Shown here: one piece after another, positions 35,617 to 44,739 of the stretch
How the letters are laid out: the number at the start of each line of letters is the position of its first letter
Numbering within the stretch: the first letter of the stretch is position 1
Source of the DNA: Tropicibacter oceani
Lineage (GTDB): Bacteria; Pseudomonadota; Alphaproteobacteria; Rhodobacterales; Rhodobacteraceae
DNA length: 64,000 nt
Reading direction: 5' to 3'
Assembly (NCBI RefSeq): GCF_029958925.1
Contig: NZ_CP124616.1
Span: forward strand, 248,001-312,000
The notes under the pieces: model-generated
What the model was told of the DNA's origin: nothing
The model's database searches: none
What the model saw: the letters and a program-made list of their open reading frames with translations, nothing else
Program-made: the position numbers and the translations under genes

Positions 35617-36309
35617 ATGAACATTCAACAGCGCGCGCTTTGCGTTCACCTTCTGACCGCCTCGGGGGCGGTGTTCGCCATGCTGGCCCTGCTCGCCGCC
35701 GCCAAGGACGAATGGGCGATCATGTTCCTTTGGTTGGTCGTGGCGTTCTTTGTCGATGGAATCGACGGACCTCTGGCGCGCAAATACGATGTCAAAACCA
35801 ACGCACCGCGCTTTGACGGCGTGCTGCTTGACCTGATCATCGACTACCTGACCTATGTGTTCATTCCGGCCTTTGCCCTGTTCCAAAGCGGGCTTTTGCC
35901 CGGCTGGACAGGTTGGTTCGCGATCATCGTGATCACCTTTGCCAGCGCGATGTATTTCGCCGACAGCCGCATGAAGACCGAAGACAATTCGTTCCACGGC
36001 TTTCCCGGCTGCTGGAACATGCTGGTGCTGGTGTTGTTCGCCATCAAGCCCAGCTTCTGGATCATCCTGGCGCTGGTGGCGGTGCTTTCTCTCGCCATGT
36101 TCCTGCCGCTGAAATTCATCCACCCGGTGCGCACCGAGCGCTGGCGCAGCCTGTCGCTGCCCATCGCGCTGGCCTGGACCTTTTTCGCCGGATGGGCGGC
36201 CTGGATCAATTTCCACCCCGAAAGCTGGGCGCTTTGGGGGCTGATCGCGACCTCGCTTTACCTGATCGGCGTCGGCATCGTGCAGCAGCTTGTGCCGCCG
36301 CGCGCCTAG
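35617..36309 (+). CDS. pcs: phosphatidylcholine synthase (CDP-alcohol phosphatidyltransferase)
   Basis: A 230-residue inner membrane protein with about seven to eight helices. The CDP-alcohol motif is DGIDGPLARKY followed by APRFDGVLLDLIIDYLTYV, with the spacing of alphaproteobacterial Pcs, which joins choline to CDP-diacylglycerol. The aspartates of DG-x2-AR-x8-G-x3-D-x3-D are conserved. It shares an overlapping CTAG stop with convergent xylB at 36306-36309. Confidence 0.9.
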   Translation: MNIQQRALCVHLLTASGAVFAMLALLAAAKDEWAIMFLWLVVAFFVDGIDGPLARKYDVKTNAPRFDGVLLDLIIDYLTYVFIPAFALFQSGLLPGWTGWFAIIVITFASAMYFADSRMKTEDNSFHGFPGCWNMLVLVLFAIKPSFWIILALVAVLSLAMFLPLKFIHPVRTERWRSLSLPIALAWTFFAGWAAWINFHPESWALWGLIATSLYLIGVGIVQQLVPPRA

Positions 36310-37757
36310 CCCAGCGTCTTGATGGCCGGATAGCTGGCGCGATAGGCCTCATAGGCGTCCTGGTAGGCCGCGACCAGTTCGGCCCTTGGCGCGATGGTCC
36401 GGGCCACAGCCGGGCGCGTCATGACCTGATCCACCGTTCCCTCGCCCGCCCCCACCATGGCCAGCCGCGCCGCGCCCAGCGCCGCGCCGAAATCGCCAGC
36501 CTCGGGCAGGTCCAGCGGCAGACCCAGCACCGTGGCAATCGTTTCCACCCAGAAATCCGAGGCCGCCCCGCCACCAATCGCCAACAGCCCGCCCAGCTGC
36601 GCGCCGGTCTGGCCAATCGCCTCGGCGCAATCGCGCAGGGCAAAGGAGACGCCCTCCATCACCGCCTGCGTCATCGCCTTGCGGTCATGTTCGACCCCCA
36701 GGTTCAGGAAAGCGCCGCGGATCTTGCTGTCATTGTGGGGGGTCCGTTCGCCGGACAGGTAGGGCAGGAACCGCAGGCTTTGCGGCCCGCTGATCTGTGC
36801 GCCCAGCTCTCGCGCCAGATCGGCGGGCCTGGTGCCTGTCACCCGCGACAACCAGTTCAGACTGTCCGTCGCCGCCAGGATCACGCCCATCTGGTACCAT
36901 TGCCCCGGCACCGCGTGGCAAAAGGTGTGGACCGCCGAGGCGGGCAAAGGCGCATAGCCATCCCGCCCGGTCAGCAACACCCCCGAGGTGCCCAGCGATA
37001 CGAATCCCTGCCCGTCGCGCATCGCCCCCACACCGCAGGCGGCGGCGGCGTTGTCCCCGGCGCCGCCCACGACGATCACCTGGCTGCTCATGCCCCAGGC
37101 GCTGGCCAGCGCAGGGCGCAGCGTCCCGCCCACCTCGCTGCCTTCGACCAGGCGCGGCATCTGATCGGCGCGCATGCCCCCAGCGGCCAGCAGATCATCC
37201 GACCAGCCCCGCGCCCCGGTATCCAGCCAGGATGTCCCGGCACTGTCGGACATGTCGGCGAAAAAATCACCGGTCAGATGGTGGTTCAGAAAGGTCGCCG
37301 GCAGCAAAACCTTGGCCACCCGCGCAAAGGCTTCGGGCTCATGCTTGGCGACCCACAGCAGCTTGGGCGCGGTAAAGCCGGGAAAGACGATGTTTCCGGA
37401 AAGATCACGCACACCCGGCGCGGCGTCCAGGCCGCGCGCCTCGGCATGGCTGCGCGTGTCGTTCCACAGGATGCAAGGGCGGATCACCGCGCCCTGCGCG
37501 TCCAAAAGAACCGCGCCATGCATGTGCCCCGACACGCCAATCCCGCGCACCGCCGCCATTTCCCCAGGATGCAAGGCCCTCAGCCGCGCAACGGCGGCAT
37601 CCAGCGCCTTGACCCAATGCGCCGGGTCCTGCTCGCTCCATCCCGCGCGCGGATGCGAGACATCATAGCCTTCGCTCTCCGAGGCAATCGGCACGCCCGC
37701 ATCGCTCACCAACAGGGCGCGCAGCCCCGATGTGCCCAGATCCAGTCCTAGAAACAT
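36306..37757 (-). CDS. xylB: xylulokinase
   Basis: A 483-residue FGGY-family sugar kinase. The N-terminal phosphate loop is FLGLDLGTSGLRALL. GWSEQDPAHW, LWNDTRSHAEA and FLNHHLTGDFFADMSDSAG follow in XylB order, and a C-terminal LLAIGGGAASDFW loop binds ATP. It phosphorylates D-xylulose. No xylose isomerase or xylose ABC transporter is nearby in this window. Confidence 0.9.
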   Translation of the reverse strand: MFLGLDLGTSGLRALLVSDAGVPIASESEGYDVSHPRAGWSEQDPAHWVKALDAAVARLRALHPGEMAAVRGIGVSGHMHGAVLLDAQGAVIRPCILWNDTRSHAEARGLDAAPGVRDLSGNIVFPGFTAPKLLWVAKHEPEAFARVAKVLLPATFLNHHLTGDFFADMSDSAGTSWLDTGARGWSDDLLAAGGMRADQMPRLVEGSEVGGTLRPALASAWGMSSQVIVVGGAGDNAAAACGVGAMRDGQGFVSLGTSGVLLTGRDGYAPLPASAVHTFCHAVPGQWYQMGVILAATDSLNWLSRVTGTRPADLARELGAQISGPQSLRFLPYLSGERTPHNDSKIRGAFLNLGVEHDRKAMTQAVMEGVSFALRDCAEAIGQTGAQLGGLLAIGGGAASDFWVETIATVLGLPLDLPEAGDFGAALGAARLAMVGAGEGTVDQVMTRPAVARTIAPRAELVAAYQDAYEAYRASYPAIKTLG

Positions 37758-37883
37758 GGCGTCCCCCTTTGATCGGCGTCTTCAGTCCGGGTGCATTTGC
37801 GGCAGGGGGGATCCAACTGTCAAACAGCATTCCGGGCGCCAAGGCCCAAGGCCAGCCGCGACAGACGCGGCTTGGCGGTCTAT

Positions 37884-37923
37884 GGGACGGTGGGCGGGGC
37901 GCCGTTCCGCAGGAACCAGCGCC
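37884..37923. repeat. dispersed repeat copy 1 (partner at 55107-55147)
   Basis: The element begins GGGACGGTGGGCGGGGC, then has GTTCC-GC-AGGAAC, and ends AGCGCC. A second copy at 55107-55147 differs at only a few positions. Both lie 11 to 14 bases beyond the stop of a minus-strand gene (here ubiK). The internal GTTCC/GGAAC arms can form a small hairpin. Confidence 0.75.
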
Positions 37924-37937
37924 GACCAGCGCCCTGG

Positions 37938-38180
37938 TCAGCTGCCTTTTTCAAGCGCCTCGATGCGCGCTTTCAGCGCTTCGTTTTCCTCGCGCGCCTT
38001 CTGCGCCATGGCGCGCACCGCGTCGAATTCCTCGCGGGTGACGAAATCGCGGTCCGCCAGCCAGCGGTCCATCATCGACTTCATGGCCGTCTCGGCCTCG
38101 TTCTTCGCCCCCTGCGCAACGCCCATGGCATTGGTCATGAGTTGCGAAATATCTTCGAAAACCTTGTTGCGCGATTGCAT
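37938..38180 (-). CDS. ubiK: ubiquinone biosynthesis accessory factor UbiK-like (BMFP family)
   Basis: An 80-residue protein that is almost entirely helical. It starts [20 protein letters not shown] and ends in a coiled coil ([20 protein letters not shown], then [11 protein letters not shown]). This is the membrane fusogenic protein/UbiK pattern. UbiK assists the COQ enzymes of ubiquinone synthesis under aerobic conditions in enterobacteria. The minus frame is open far upstream, but that part is antisense to lgt. It is divergent from lgt. Confidence 0.88.
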   Translation of the reverse strand: MQSRNKVFEDISQLMTNAMGVAQGAKNEAETAMKSMMDRWLADRDFVTREEFDAVRAMAQKAREENEALKARIEALEKGS

Positions 38181-38276
38181 TGGGACACTCCGGCGTTGCA
38201 TTTCCCCCCATATATGGTCTCCAAAGGCACCGGTCACAAGGTTGACCTGACCAAAGAAGCAGAGGCAACAGGACGC

Positions 38277-39164
38277 ATGCACGCCGTCATCACCTTTCCC
38301 GATCTCTCGCCCGAGCTTTTCTCGATCTCGCTTTTCGGCATGGAGTTCGCGCTGCGCTGGTACGCGCTGGCCTATATCGCCGGCATCCTGATCGGCTGGC
38401 GAATCGCGCTTTGGGCCGTGCGCCGCCCGCAGCTTTGGCGCAACAACACCGCCCCCATGACCGCCTCGGAAATCGAAGACCTGCTGACCTCGGCCATTCT
38501 TGGCATCATCATCGGCGGGCGGCTGGGCTATGTGCTGTTCTACCAGCCCGCCTATTACCTGGCGCATCCGCTGGAAATCCCGATGGTCTGGACCGGGGGC
38601 ATGTCCTTTCACGGCGGGTTGCTGGGCGTCATGGCGGCGGTCTTGCACTTTTGCTGGCGCAGCAAGGCGCCTCTGGCCTCGACCGCCGACATCGTCGCCC
38701 TGGCCGCGCCCACGGGCCTGCTGCTGGGACGTCTTGCCAACTTCATCAACGCCGAGCTTTGGGGCCGCCCCTCTGATCTGCCTTGGGCGGTGGTCTTTCC
38801 CGGCGCCGCCGCGCAGGACTGCGGGCAGGCCGCGGGCACGCTTTGCGCGCGCCACCCCTCGCAGCTGTACGAGGCCGGGCTCGAAGGGCTGGTGCTGGGG
38901 CTTGTTCTGCTGGTCCTGGCACGGCGCGGCGCACTGCGCCATCCCGGCCGGATCGCGGCGGTCTTCTTTGCCGGCTATGGCCTTGCCCGCTTTTTGGTGG
39001 AATTCGTCCGCCAACCCGATGCCCAGTTCGTCACAGACACCAACCCGCTGGGGCTGGCCCTGCAACTGGGCAGCCATGGCCTGACCATGGGGCAGCTGCT
39101 GACCCTGCCGATGATCTTCGGCGGTCTTGCCGTTGCCCTTTGGACCGCAAGGCACGGCCGATGA
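38277..39164 (+). CDS. lgt: prolipoprotein diacylglyceryl transferase
   Basis: A 295-residue inner membrane enzyme that transfers diacylglycerol to the lipobox cysteine of prolipoproteins. About seven membrane helices are present. The Lgt signature [15 protein letters not shown] is near residue 150, with [11 protein letters not shown] before it and [14 protein letters not shown] after it. ATG 38277 ([15 protein letters not shown]) matches family N-termini, and the longer open frame to 37791 overlaps ubiK. It is coupled to the next gene by ATGA. Confidence 0.95.
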   Translation: MHAVITFPDLSPELFSISLFGMEFALRWYALAYIAGILIGWRIALWAVRRPQLWRNNTAPMTASEIEDLLTSAILGIIIGGRLGYVLFYQPAYYLAHPLEIPMVWTGGMSFHGGLLGVMAAVLHFCWRSKAPLASTADIVALAAPTGLLLGRLANFINAELWGRPSDLPWAVVFPGAAAQDCGQAAGTLCARHPSQLYEAGLEGLVLGLVLLVLARRGALRHPGRIAAVFFAGYGLARFLVEFVRQPDAQFVTDTNPLGLALQLGSHGLTMGQLLTLPMIFGGLAVALWTARHGR

Positions 39165-40225
39165 CCCCGCTGGCGAAACTTCTTGGCCAGCAGATCGCGG
39201 CCAGCGGCCCGATGTCGCTGTCCGAATACATGGCGCTGTGCCTGATGCACCCCCAGCACGGCTACTACAGCACCCGTGACCCGTTGGGCACCGCGGGCGA
39301 TTTCACCACCGCCCCCGAGATCAGCCAGATGTTCGGTGAACTGATCGGGCTGTCCCTGGCCCAAAGCTGGATCGACCAGGGCAGCCCCACCCCCTTTGTG
39401 CTGGCCGAACTTGGCCCCGGACGCGGCACCCTGATGCAGGACGCCCTGCGCGCCACCCGCGCGGTCCCGGGCTTTCACGACGCCCTGTCGCTGCACCTGG
39501 TCGAAGCCTCGCCCATCCTGCGCGCCGCGCAGGCCCAGCGCCTTGCTGCCTTTGCCCCGCAATGGCACGACACGATCGACAGCCTGCCCGATGCCCCGCT
39601 GTTCCTGATCGCCAACGAATTCTTTGACGCCCTGCCGATCCGGCAATTCTGCCGCGAAGGCCAGGGTTGGCGGGAAAAGGTCGTGGGCGTGCAGGACGGC
39701 CTGCTGATCCCCGGGCTCACCGACGCCGCCGCGCAATCCGCGCTGGACGACCGGCTGGCCGACACCCACGACGGCGACATCGTCGAAACCTGCGCCCCGG
39801 CCTGCGCCATCGCCGGTCAGATCGGAGCCAGGATCGCGCAGCATGGTGGCGCCGCGCTGATCATCGACTATGGCGACTGGCATTCGCTGGGCGACACGCT
39901 TCAGGCGCTGCGCCAGCACCTGCCCGTCGATCCCTTTGCCCAGCCGGGCGAGGCGGACCTGACCGCCCATGTCGACTTTGAGGCACTGGCCCGCGCCGCC
40001 GCCCCCGCCGCCCATTCCCGGCTGACCCCGCAGGGCGTGTTCCTGGAACGCCTGGGCATCACCGCCCGCGCGCAGGCCCTTGCCACCGGAATGGGCGAGG
40101 CCGCGCTGTCTTCGCATGTTGCCGCACATCGACGGTTGACGCACCCCACCGAAATGGGTTCGCTGTTCAAAACCCTCGCGCTCTATCCTCAGGGCGCGAC
40201 TCCGCCGCCGGGACTGGAACCATGA
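39161..40225 (+). CDS. SAM-dependent methyltransferase of the MidA/NDUFAF7 family
   Basis: A 354-residue protein. The N-terminal signature is [20 protein letters not shown] followed by [20 protein letters not shown]. The SAM site is [14 protein letters not shown], and [15 protein letters not shown] is characteristic. Mitochondrial NDUFAF7 methylates an arginine of complex I subunit NDUFS2. The bacterial substrate is not established. It overlaps lgt and pgeF by four bases each. Confidence 0.9.
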   Translation: MTPLAKLLGQQIAASGPMSLSEYMALCLMHPQHGYYSTRDPLGTAGDFTTAPEISQMFGELIGLSLAQSWIDQGSPTPFVLAELGPGRGTLMQDALRATRAVPGFHDALSLHLVEASPILRAAQAQRLAAFAPQWHDTIDSLPDAPLFLIANEFFDALPIRQFCREGQGWREKVVGVQDGLLIPGLTDAAAQSALDDRLADTHDGDIVETCAPACAIAGQIGARIAQHGGAALIIDYGDWHSLGDTLQALRQHLPVDPFAQPGEADLTAHVDFEALARAAAPAAHSRLTPQGVFLERLGITARAQALATGMGEAALSSHVAAHRRLTHPTEMGSLFKTLALYPQGATPPPGLEP

Positions 40226-40977
40226 CGCTTGAAATCATCACCGCCGACAGCCTGGCCCCGTTTCGCCACGGGTTCTTTACCCGCCGCGGAGGGGCGTCCT
40301 CGGGGGTGTTTTCCGGATTGAACTGCGGCGCGGGATCGACCGACCAGACGGAAATGGTCGCGATCAACCGCGCCCGCGTCGCCGACGCGATGGAGGTGTC
40401 GCCCGACAACCTGCTGACCGTCCACCAGGTGCATTCGCCCGACGTGGTCACCGTTGCCGGCCCGCTGGACGACCCGCGGCCAAAGGCCGACGCGCTGGTC
40501 ACTGCGACCCCGGGGCTGGCGCTGGCGATCCTGACCGCGGATTGCCAGCCGGTGCTGTTCGCCGATTCCGCAAACGGCGTCATTGGCGGGGCGCATGCCG
40601 GGTGGCGCGGGGCGCGCGATGGTGTGCTCGAGGCAACGGTCGACGCCATGATCGCCCTTGGCGCCGAACGCGAATCGATCCGCGCCGTCATCGGACCGAC
40701 AATCTCGCAGCGCGCCTACGAAGTCGGCCCCGAGTTCCTCGAGGATTTCCTGGCAGACGATCCGACCAATGCCCGCTTTTTCGCGGGCGGCGCCGATGAC
40801 CGGGTGCATTTCGACCTGCCCGCCTTTGGCCTGCATCGCCTGCGCGAGGTCGGGGTGCAGGCCGAGTGGACCCGCCATTGCACTTATTCCGACGCGGATC
40901 GCTTCTATTCCTATCGCCGCGCCACCCACGCCAAAGAGGCGGATTACGGCCGCCTGATTTCGGTCATCCGCATGTGA
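40222..40977 (+). CDS. pgeF: peptidoglycan editing factor PgeF (YfiH/LACC1 family)
   Basis: A 251-residue protein with the family pattern GFFTRRGGASSGVFSGLNCG, HQVHSPDVVTV, ADCQPVLFAD and GGAHAGWRGARDGVLEATV. The conserved His and Cys residues form the metal-containing purine nucleoside or polyphenol oxidase-like active site. In Escherichia coli PgeF corrects L-Ser misincorporation into muropeptides. It is coupled to the methyltransferase gene. Confidence 0.93.
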   Translation: MTLEIITADSLAPFRHGFFTRRGGASSGVFSGLNCGAGSTDQTEMVAINRARVADAMEVSPDNLLTVHQVHSPDVVTVAGPLDDPRPKADALVTATPGLALAILTADCQPVLFADSANGVIGGAHAGWRGARDGVLEATVDAMIALGAERESIRAVIGPTISQRAYEVGPEFLEDFLADDPTNARFFAGGADDRVHFDLPAFGLHRLREVGVQAEWTRHCTYSDADRFYSYRRATHAKEADYGRLISVIRM

Positions 40978-41108
40978 CCCCGGCGCGGCGGAAACAATGC
41001 CGCCGCTGTCGCCATATTATCGCGGACATGTCACACAGCCGCCCCAATCCGGCATCAGGATGGTTTGCAGACAATTTGTGACAAAGACGACAGGCAAGGA
41101 CGACGCGC

Positions 41109-41252
41109 ATGAAACCGCAAAGCCGATTCATCAAATCCATCATCGCCACCTCGAAACAGCAGCAGCCCGCCATGCCCTGGCATCGCGGCGCGACCCGCGC
41201 GGCTTTTGTCGCCGGGCGCAAACAGGCCGCACCGCAGGCCCGGCGCGCCTGA
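41109..41252 (+). CDS. small basic protein of 47 residues
   Basis: The frame MKPQSRFIKSIIATSKQQQ continues with a PWHRGATRAAF stretch and ends in Arg and Ala residues, with a high positive charge. AAGGA lies eight bases before the ATG, and codon choice fits the genome. It is followed by a perfect hairpin at 41313. The family is not known to me. It is too short for a domain call and may be a small nucleic-acid-binding or ribosome-associated protein. Confidence 0.6.
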   Translation: MKPQSRFIKSIIATSKQQQPAMPWHRGATRAAFVAGRKQAAPQARRA

Positions 41253-41312
41253 GCCACGCGGCCCAAGGCCCGATTGGGTCAAATGTGGCGAAGATGTCCC
41301 TCAAATCTTAAC

Positions 41313-41336
41313 AATCCCGCCCGATTGGGCGGGATT
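41313..41336 (+). terminator. hairpin after the 47-residue gene
   Basis: AATCCCGCCC, loop GATT, GGGCGGGATT form a perfect 10-bp stem. The following bases have only a weak T run, so it may be a terminator or an mRNA-stabilising hairpin. Confidence 0.6.
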
Positions 41337-41369
41337 ATCATTTGGAACATCCCCAAATTCGGTTCAATT

Positions 41370-41398
41370 TTGACGAATCGGACGGATTGCGACTTATT
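41370..41398 (+). promoter_or_regulatory. putative promoter of the Hint-domain gene
   Basis: TTGACG (41370-41375) and CTTATT (41393-41398) are 17 bases apart, 89 bases before ATG 41487. Confidence 0.4.
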
Positions 41399-41486
41399 CA
41401 TGGTCAGGAAATCGCAATTGAAACTGTCCATTTGTCGTTGTTGGTGGGGGCCAGCACGGATGTGACGAACCTTCCGAGGGGATCAC

Positions 41487-42278
41487 ATGACAAGCCTCCG
41501 CCACAATATCTCGCCCGCCGCAGCAGCCTATTCCATGCCGGTGCCGGCCGATCGCGTCCCATCCCTGGAAAACCAGCCCCGGCGCAACGTGGCGCTGATG
41601 CGCAAATACGAAGCGGCGGCGCTGCTGCCGGATCTGACCATCTCGTTCAAAAGCCATGTCGCCCCGGCCACCCCGCTGTTCGAGGAAACCTCCTCGGCCT
41701 TTGCGCGGGGCACGCTGATTCCCACTGTGCGCGGCCCCGTCGCCATCGAGGACCTGCTGCCCGGCGACTATGTCGAAACCGCCGGAGGCGCCGAACCGGT
41801 GATGTGGATCGGATCGACCAGCTATGTGCCGTCCTGCGCGGATCAGTCGACGTCGCTGACCTCGCTGACGCGTGTCACCTCCGGGTCATACGGTCTGGGC
41901 CGCCCGGATTTCGACCTGCTGGTCGGGCCGGCGGCGCGCATGGTGGTAAGGCACCCCAAGCTGGCGACGCTGCTGGGGCAGGATTCGGTGCTGGCCCCGG
42001 TCATGGACTATGCCGATGGCGACCGTCTGTTCACCGTCACCCCGGCAGGCACCGTGCAGATGTATCACCTGATGATGCGCCGCCACACCACGCTGATGAT
42101 CGGCGGCATCGAAATGGAAACCTATCACCCCGGCAAATCCGTCGGTCAGGCGCTGGGGCAGAACCTGCGCGCGCTGTTCCTGTCGATGTTCCCGAATATC
42201 TCGCAGCTTGAGGATTTCGGGCAGGTCAGCATGACCCGCACCAGCCGCGACGTCATCGACAACCTGATCGACTGCTGA
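41487..42278 (+). CDS. Hint-domain (Hedgehog/intein-like) protein
   Basis: A 263-residue protein. Residues about 68-215 match the Hint_2 module common in Rhodobacterales secreted proteins: FARGTLIPTVRGPVAIEDLL, then GDYVETAGGAEPVMWIGS and later LLVGPAARMVV and MYHLMMRRHTTLMIGG. The usual nucleophilic Cys that precedes FxxGT is Ala or Ser here (SSAFARGT), so self-splicing or autoprocessing is unlikely by the standard route. There is no signal peptide. GAGGGG lies five bases before the ATG. It stands alone with its own promoter and terminator. Confidence 0.8.
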   Translation: MTSLRHNISPAAAAYSMPVPADRVPSLENQPRRNVALMRKYEAAALLPDLTISFKSHVAPATPLFEETSSAFARGTLIPTVRGPVAIEDLLPGDYVETAGGAEPVMWIGSTSYVPSCADQSTSLTSLTRVTSGSYGLGRPDFDLLVGPAARMVVRHPKLATLLGQDSVLAPVMDYADGDRLFTVTPAGTVQMYHLMMRRHTTLMIGGIEMETYHPGKSVGQALGQNLRALFLSMFPNISQLEDFGQVSMTRTSRDVIDNLIDC

Positions 42279-42311
42279 CGCGAAACCGCTTTTACTCTCT
42301 CTCACTCTCCG

Positions 42312-42344
42312 AAAAGGTGCGCGGTCTGACTGCGCACCTTTTTT
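42312..42344 (+). terminator. intrinsic terminator after the Hint gene
   Basis: AAAAGGTGCGC (42312-42322) pairs with GCGCACCTTTT (42332-42342) over a nine-base loop, followed by T residues. It can serve the convergent lrp gene as well. Confidence 0.88.
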
Positions 42345-42353
42345 CATGCCTGC

Positions 42354-42854
42354 TCAGGCAGAGCGGCTCAGCCGTTCCTCAAGCACGTCAAAGGGCACCC
42401 CGGGTTCGTCCTTGGCGCCGCGGATCACCAGGGACGTCTTGACGCTGGCGACGTTCGGCGCCGTCAGCAATTGCCCGGTCAGGAAGCTTTGAAAGGTCGA
42501 CAGGTCGGGCGCCGCGCATTTCAGGATAAAGTCCACCTCGCCGTTCAGCATGTGGCATTCACGGACAAGCGGCCAGTCGCGGCAGCGCCCCTCAAAGGCG
42601 CGCAGGTCGGATTCCGCCTGGCTTTGCAGCCCGACCATCACGAACACCTGCACCTCGAACCCCAGTTCGCGGGCGTCGACATCGGCGTGATAGCCCTTGA
42701 TGAACCCCTGTTCCTCAAGCGCGCGCACCCGGCGCAGGCAGGGCGGCGCGGAAATCCCGACGCGTTTGGCCAGTTCGACGTTGGTCATGCGGCCGTCGGC
42801 CTGCAGTTCCGCAAGAATTTTCCGATCAATCGGATCCAGCCGATGCCCAGCCAT
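42354..42854 (-). CDS. Lrp/AsnC family transcriptional regulator
   Basis: A 166-residue regulator. The N-terminal winged helix reads [20 protein letters not shown], then [20 protein letters not shown]. The C-terminal RAM domain holds the effector site ([20 protein letters not shown]). It is an amino-acid-responsive regulator of unknown target. It is divergent from trxB, and the spacer carries two 21-base-spaced GCGCAATTAT-like repeats that may be its binding sites. Confidence 0.92.
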   Translation of the reverse strand: MAGHRLDPIDRKILAELQADGRMTNVELAKRVGISAPPCLRRVRALEEQGFIKGYHADVDARELGFEVQVFVMVGLQSQAESDLRAFEGRCRDWPLVRECHMLNGEVDFILKCAAPDLSTFQSFLTGQLLTAPNVASVKTSLVIRGAKDEPGVPFDVLEERLSRSA

Positions 42855-42900
42855 ACAACCCTCCTGGTTTTCGCGATTATTATAGCATTCCGCATGGGCT

Positions 42901-42930
42901 GCGCAATATTATTTCACAAAAGCGCAATTA
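42901..42930. promoter_or_regulatory. two direct repeats between lrp and trxB, candidate Lrp sites
   Basis: GCGCAATATT (42901-42910) and GCGCAATTA (42922-42930) are 21 bases apart, two helical turns, in an A/T-rich patch that stands out in this GC-rich genome. They lie between the divergent lrp and trxB starts. Confidence 0.4.
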
Positions 42931-43022
42931 TCTTCCGCCCTTTGCCGCCGCATGGTGCGCCCCCTTCCGTCGGCAGCCAAAGCGCCCTATATCGCGGGGG
43001 TCATCAGAATGGAGCCAGCAAC

Positions 43023-44012
43023 ATGTCCGACACCCGTCACACCAAGGTCCTGATCATCGGCTCTGGCCCCGCGGGCTATACGGCCGGTGTCTATGCCAGC
43101 CGCGCCATGTTGGAACCGATCCTTGTTCAGGGGATCGAACCTGGCGGCCAGCTGACCACCACGACCGAGGTCGAAAACTGGCCCGGCGAAACCGAGATCC
43201 AGGGCCCCGACCTGATGGTCAACATGGAGGCGCACGCCCGCGCCATGGGCACCGAGATCATCGGCGACATCATCAACAAACTGGACCTGGGCCAGCGCCC
43301 CTTTGTCGCCCACGGCGACAGTGGCACGACCTACACCGCCGACGCGGTGATCCTGGCCACCGGCGCGCGCGCCAAATGGCTGGGCCTGCCGTCCGAGGAC
43401 GCGTTCAAGGGCTTTGGCGTCAGCGCCTGCGCGACCTGTGACGGCTTTTTCTATCGCGGCAAGGAAATCGTCGTGATCGGTGGCGGCAACACCGCCGTAG
43501 AAGAGGCGCTGTTCCTGACCAACTTTGCCAGCAAGGTCACGCTGATCCACCGTCGCGACGAACTGCGCTCGGAAAAGATCCTTCAGGACCGCCTGTTCAA
43601 GAACCCCAAGATCGAACCGCTCTGGTTCCACCAACTCGAAGAGGTCGTCGGCGACGACAACCCCAAAGGCGTCACCGGCGTGCGCGTCAAACACGTCAAG
43701 ACCGGCGAGATCACCGAAATTCCCTGCGCCGGTGTCTTCATCGCCATCGGCCACGCGCCCGCGAACGAACTGGTCAAGGATGTGCTGGAAACCCACATGG
43801 GCGGCTATGTGGTGACCAAACCCGACAGCACCGAAACCTCGATCCCCGGTGTCTTTGCCGCCGGTGACCTGACCGATCACAAGTACCGGCAGGCCGTCAC
43901 CAGCGCCGGCATGGGCTGCATGGCCGCGCTCGAAGCGGAACGCTGGCTGGCCGAACAGGGCGAAGCTGCCCAGCCCGACCCGGCCGCCGCCAACGAACCG
44001 GCCAGCGCCTGA
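43023..44012 (+). CDS. trxB: thioredoxin-disulfide reductase
   Basis: A 329-residue FAD- and NADPH-dependent reductase. The FAD-binding motif is [18 protein letters not shown] at the N-terminus, the redox-active pair is CATC in [13 protein letters not shown], the NADPH motif is [14 protein letters not shown], and [20 protein letters not shown] ends the FAD site. It keeps thioredoxin reduced. ATG 43023 is chosen, because the open frame further upstream is antisense to lrp. Confidence 0.96.
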   Translation: MSDTRHTKVLIIGSGPAGYTAGVYASRAMLEPILVQGIEPGGQLTTTTEVENWPGETEIQGPDLMVNMEAHARAMGTEIIGDIINKLDLGQRPFVAHGDSGTTYTADAVILATGARAKWLGLPSEDAFKGFGVSACATCDGFFYRGKEIVVIGGGNTAVEEALFLTNFASKVTLIHRRDELRSEKILQDRLFKNPKIEPLWFHQLEEVVGDDNPKGVTGVRVKHVKTGEITEIPCAGVFIAIGHAPANELVKDVLETHMGGYVVTKPDSTETSIPGVFAAGDLTDHKYRQAVTSAGMGCMAALEAERWLAEQGEAAQPDPAAANEPASA

Positions 44013-44034
44013 AGCGCCGCACAACGATCACAAG

Positions 44035-44063
44035 GCCCGGCACCGAAAGGCGCCGGGCTTTTT
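44035..44063 (+). terminator. intrinsic terminator after trxB
   Basis: GCCCGGC (44035-44041) and GCCGGGC (44052-44058) form a stem followed by TTTTT. It lies between trxB and the convergent VOC gene. Confidence 0.85.
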
Positions 44064-44079
44064 CATGGCCAACAATCCG

Positions 44080-44496
44080 CTATCCGTCGCGCCCCGGCTC
44101 GTCCGGGTTGCTGGAAAACAGCGCGATCTTGTTGCCTTGGGGATCGCGCAGATAGCCGACGTAGAACCGCGGCCCATACGAGGCGCGAAACCCTGGCGCA
44201 CCTTCGTCAACACCGCCAGCGGCCAGCGCCGCAGCGTGCAGTTCCCGGACCTGGCGCTGATTGCACGCCTCGAACGCCACCATGGTGCCGTTCCCCGCCG
44301 CGGCCGGACGCCCGTCGAACGGCGGTTTGACGTAGAAATCAGGCAAGGCTGCCGACTGGCCCGGCGCCACCGGCAGCGCATAGCTTAGCCCCTCTGGCCC
44401 CTCCTTTTGCCCATAGCCAAGGGCAGGCAGAAAGGCCCCGTAGAACCGTTTCGCACGGGCGATATCATCGGCACCGACGGTGACATAGGCAATCAT
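44080..44496 (-). CDS. VOC family protein (glyoxalase-like)
   Basis: A 138-residue protein with one vicinal-oxygen-chelate module: MIAYVTVGADDIARAKRFYG, and RFYVGYLRDPQGNKIALFSS at the C-terminus. Glyoxalase, bleomycin-resistance and dioxygenase relatives share the fold. The usual first metal His of glyoxalase is not obvious (YVTVGADD). ATG 44496 is the family start, and the long frame upstream to 45198 is antisense to the next gene. Confidence 0.85.
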   Translation of the reverse strand: MIAYVTVGADDIARAKRFYGAFLPALGYGQKEGPEGLSYALPVAPGQSAALPDFYVKPPFDGRPAAAGNGTMVAFEACNQRQVRELHAAALAAGGVDEGAPGFRASYGPRFYVGYLRDPQGNKIALFSSNPDEPGRDG

Positions 44497-44704
44497 GCTG
44501 CGCGCTCCTTCTGGCTCCTGCCGCTTTGGCCCCCGAAGCCTGATCCATCGCGGACCGCCGCACAAGCCCGCGCGGCAACCACCGCGGGTTGACCCAACGC
44601 ACCGCCGTGCCCGCCAGCCATGCAATCCCGGCAACGCGGCTTTTCGGCAACAAGCCGCCATTGCGCCACAAAAGGGGTTTTCTGCAATCGCGAAACATGT
44701 GAAG

Positions 44705-44720
44705 TGTTCAGCGTTGAACA
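44705..44720. promoter_or_regulatory. palindrome upstream of the HTH-sulfurylase fusion
   Basis: TGTTCA-GCGT-TGAACA is a perfect 6-bp inverted repeat with a 4-base centre, 19 bases before ATG 44740. Its size and place fit an operator for the winged-helix domain encoded directly downstream. Confidence 0.5.
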
Positions 44721-44739
44721 TACTTTTGAGTCGCCCGCG

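Noticed and set aside
37938-39155. A 405-residue form of UbiK
   Set aside because: Only the last 80 residues match the family. The rest is antisense to lgt.
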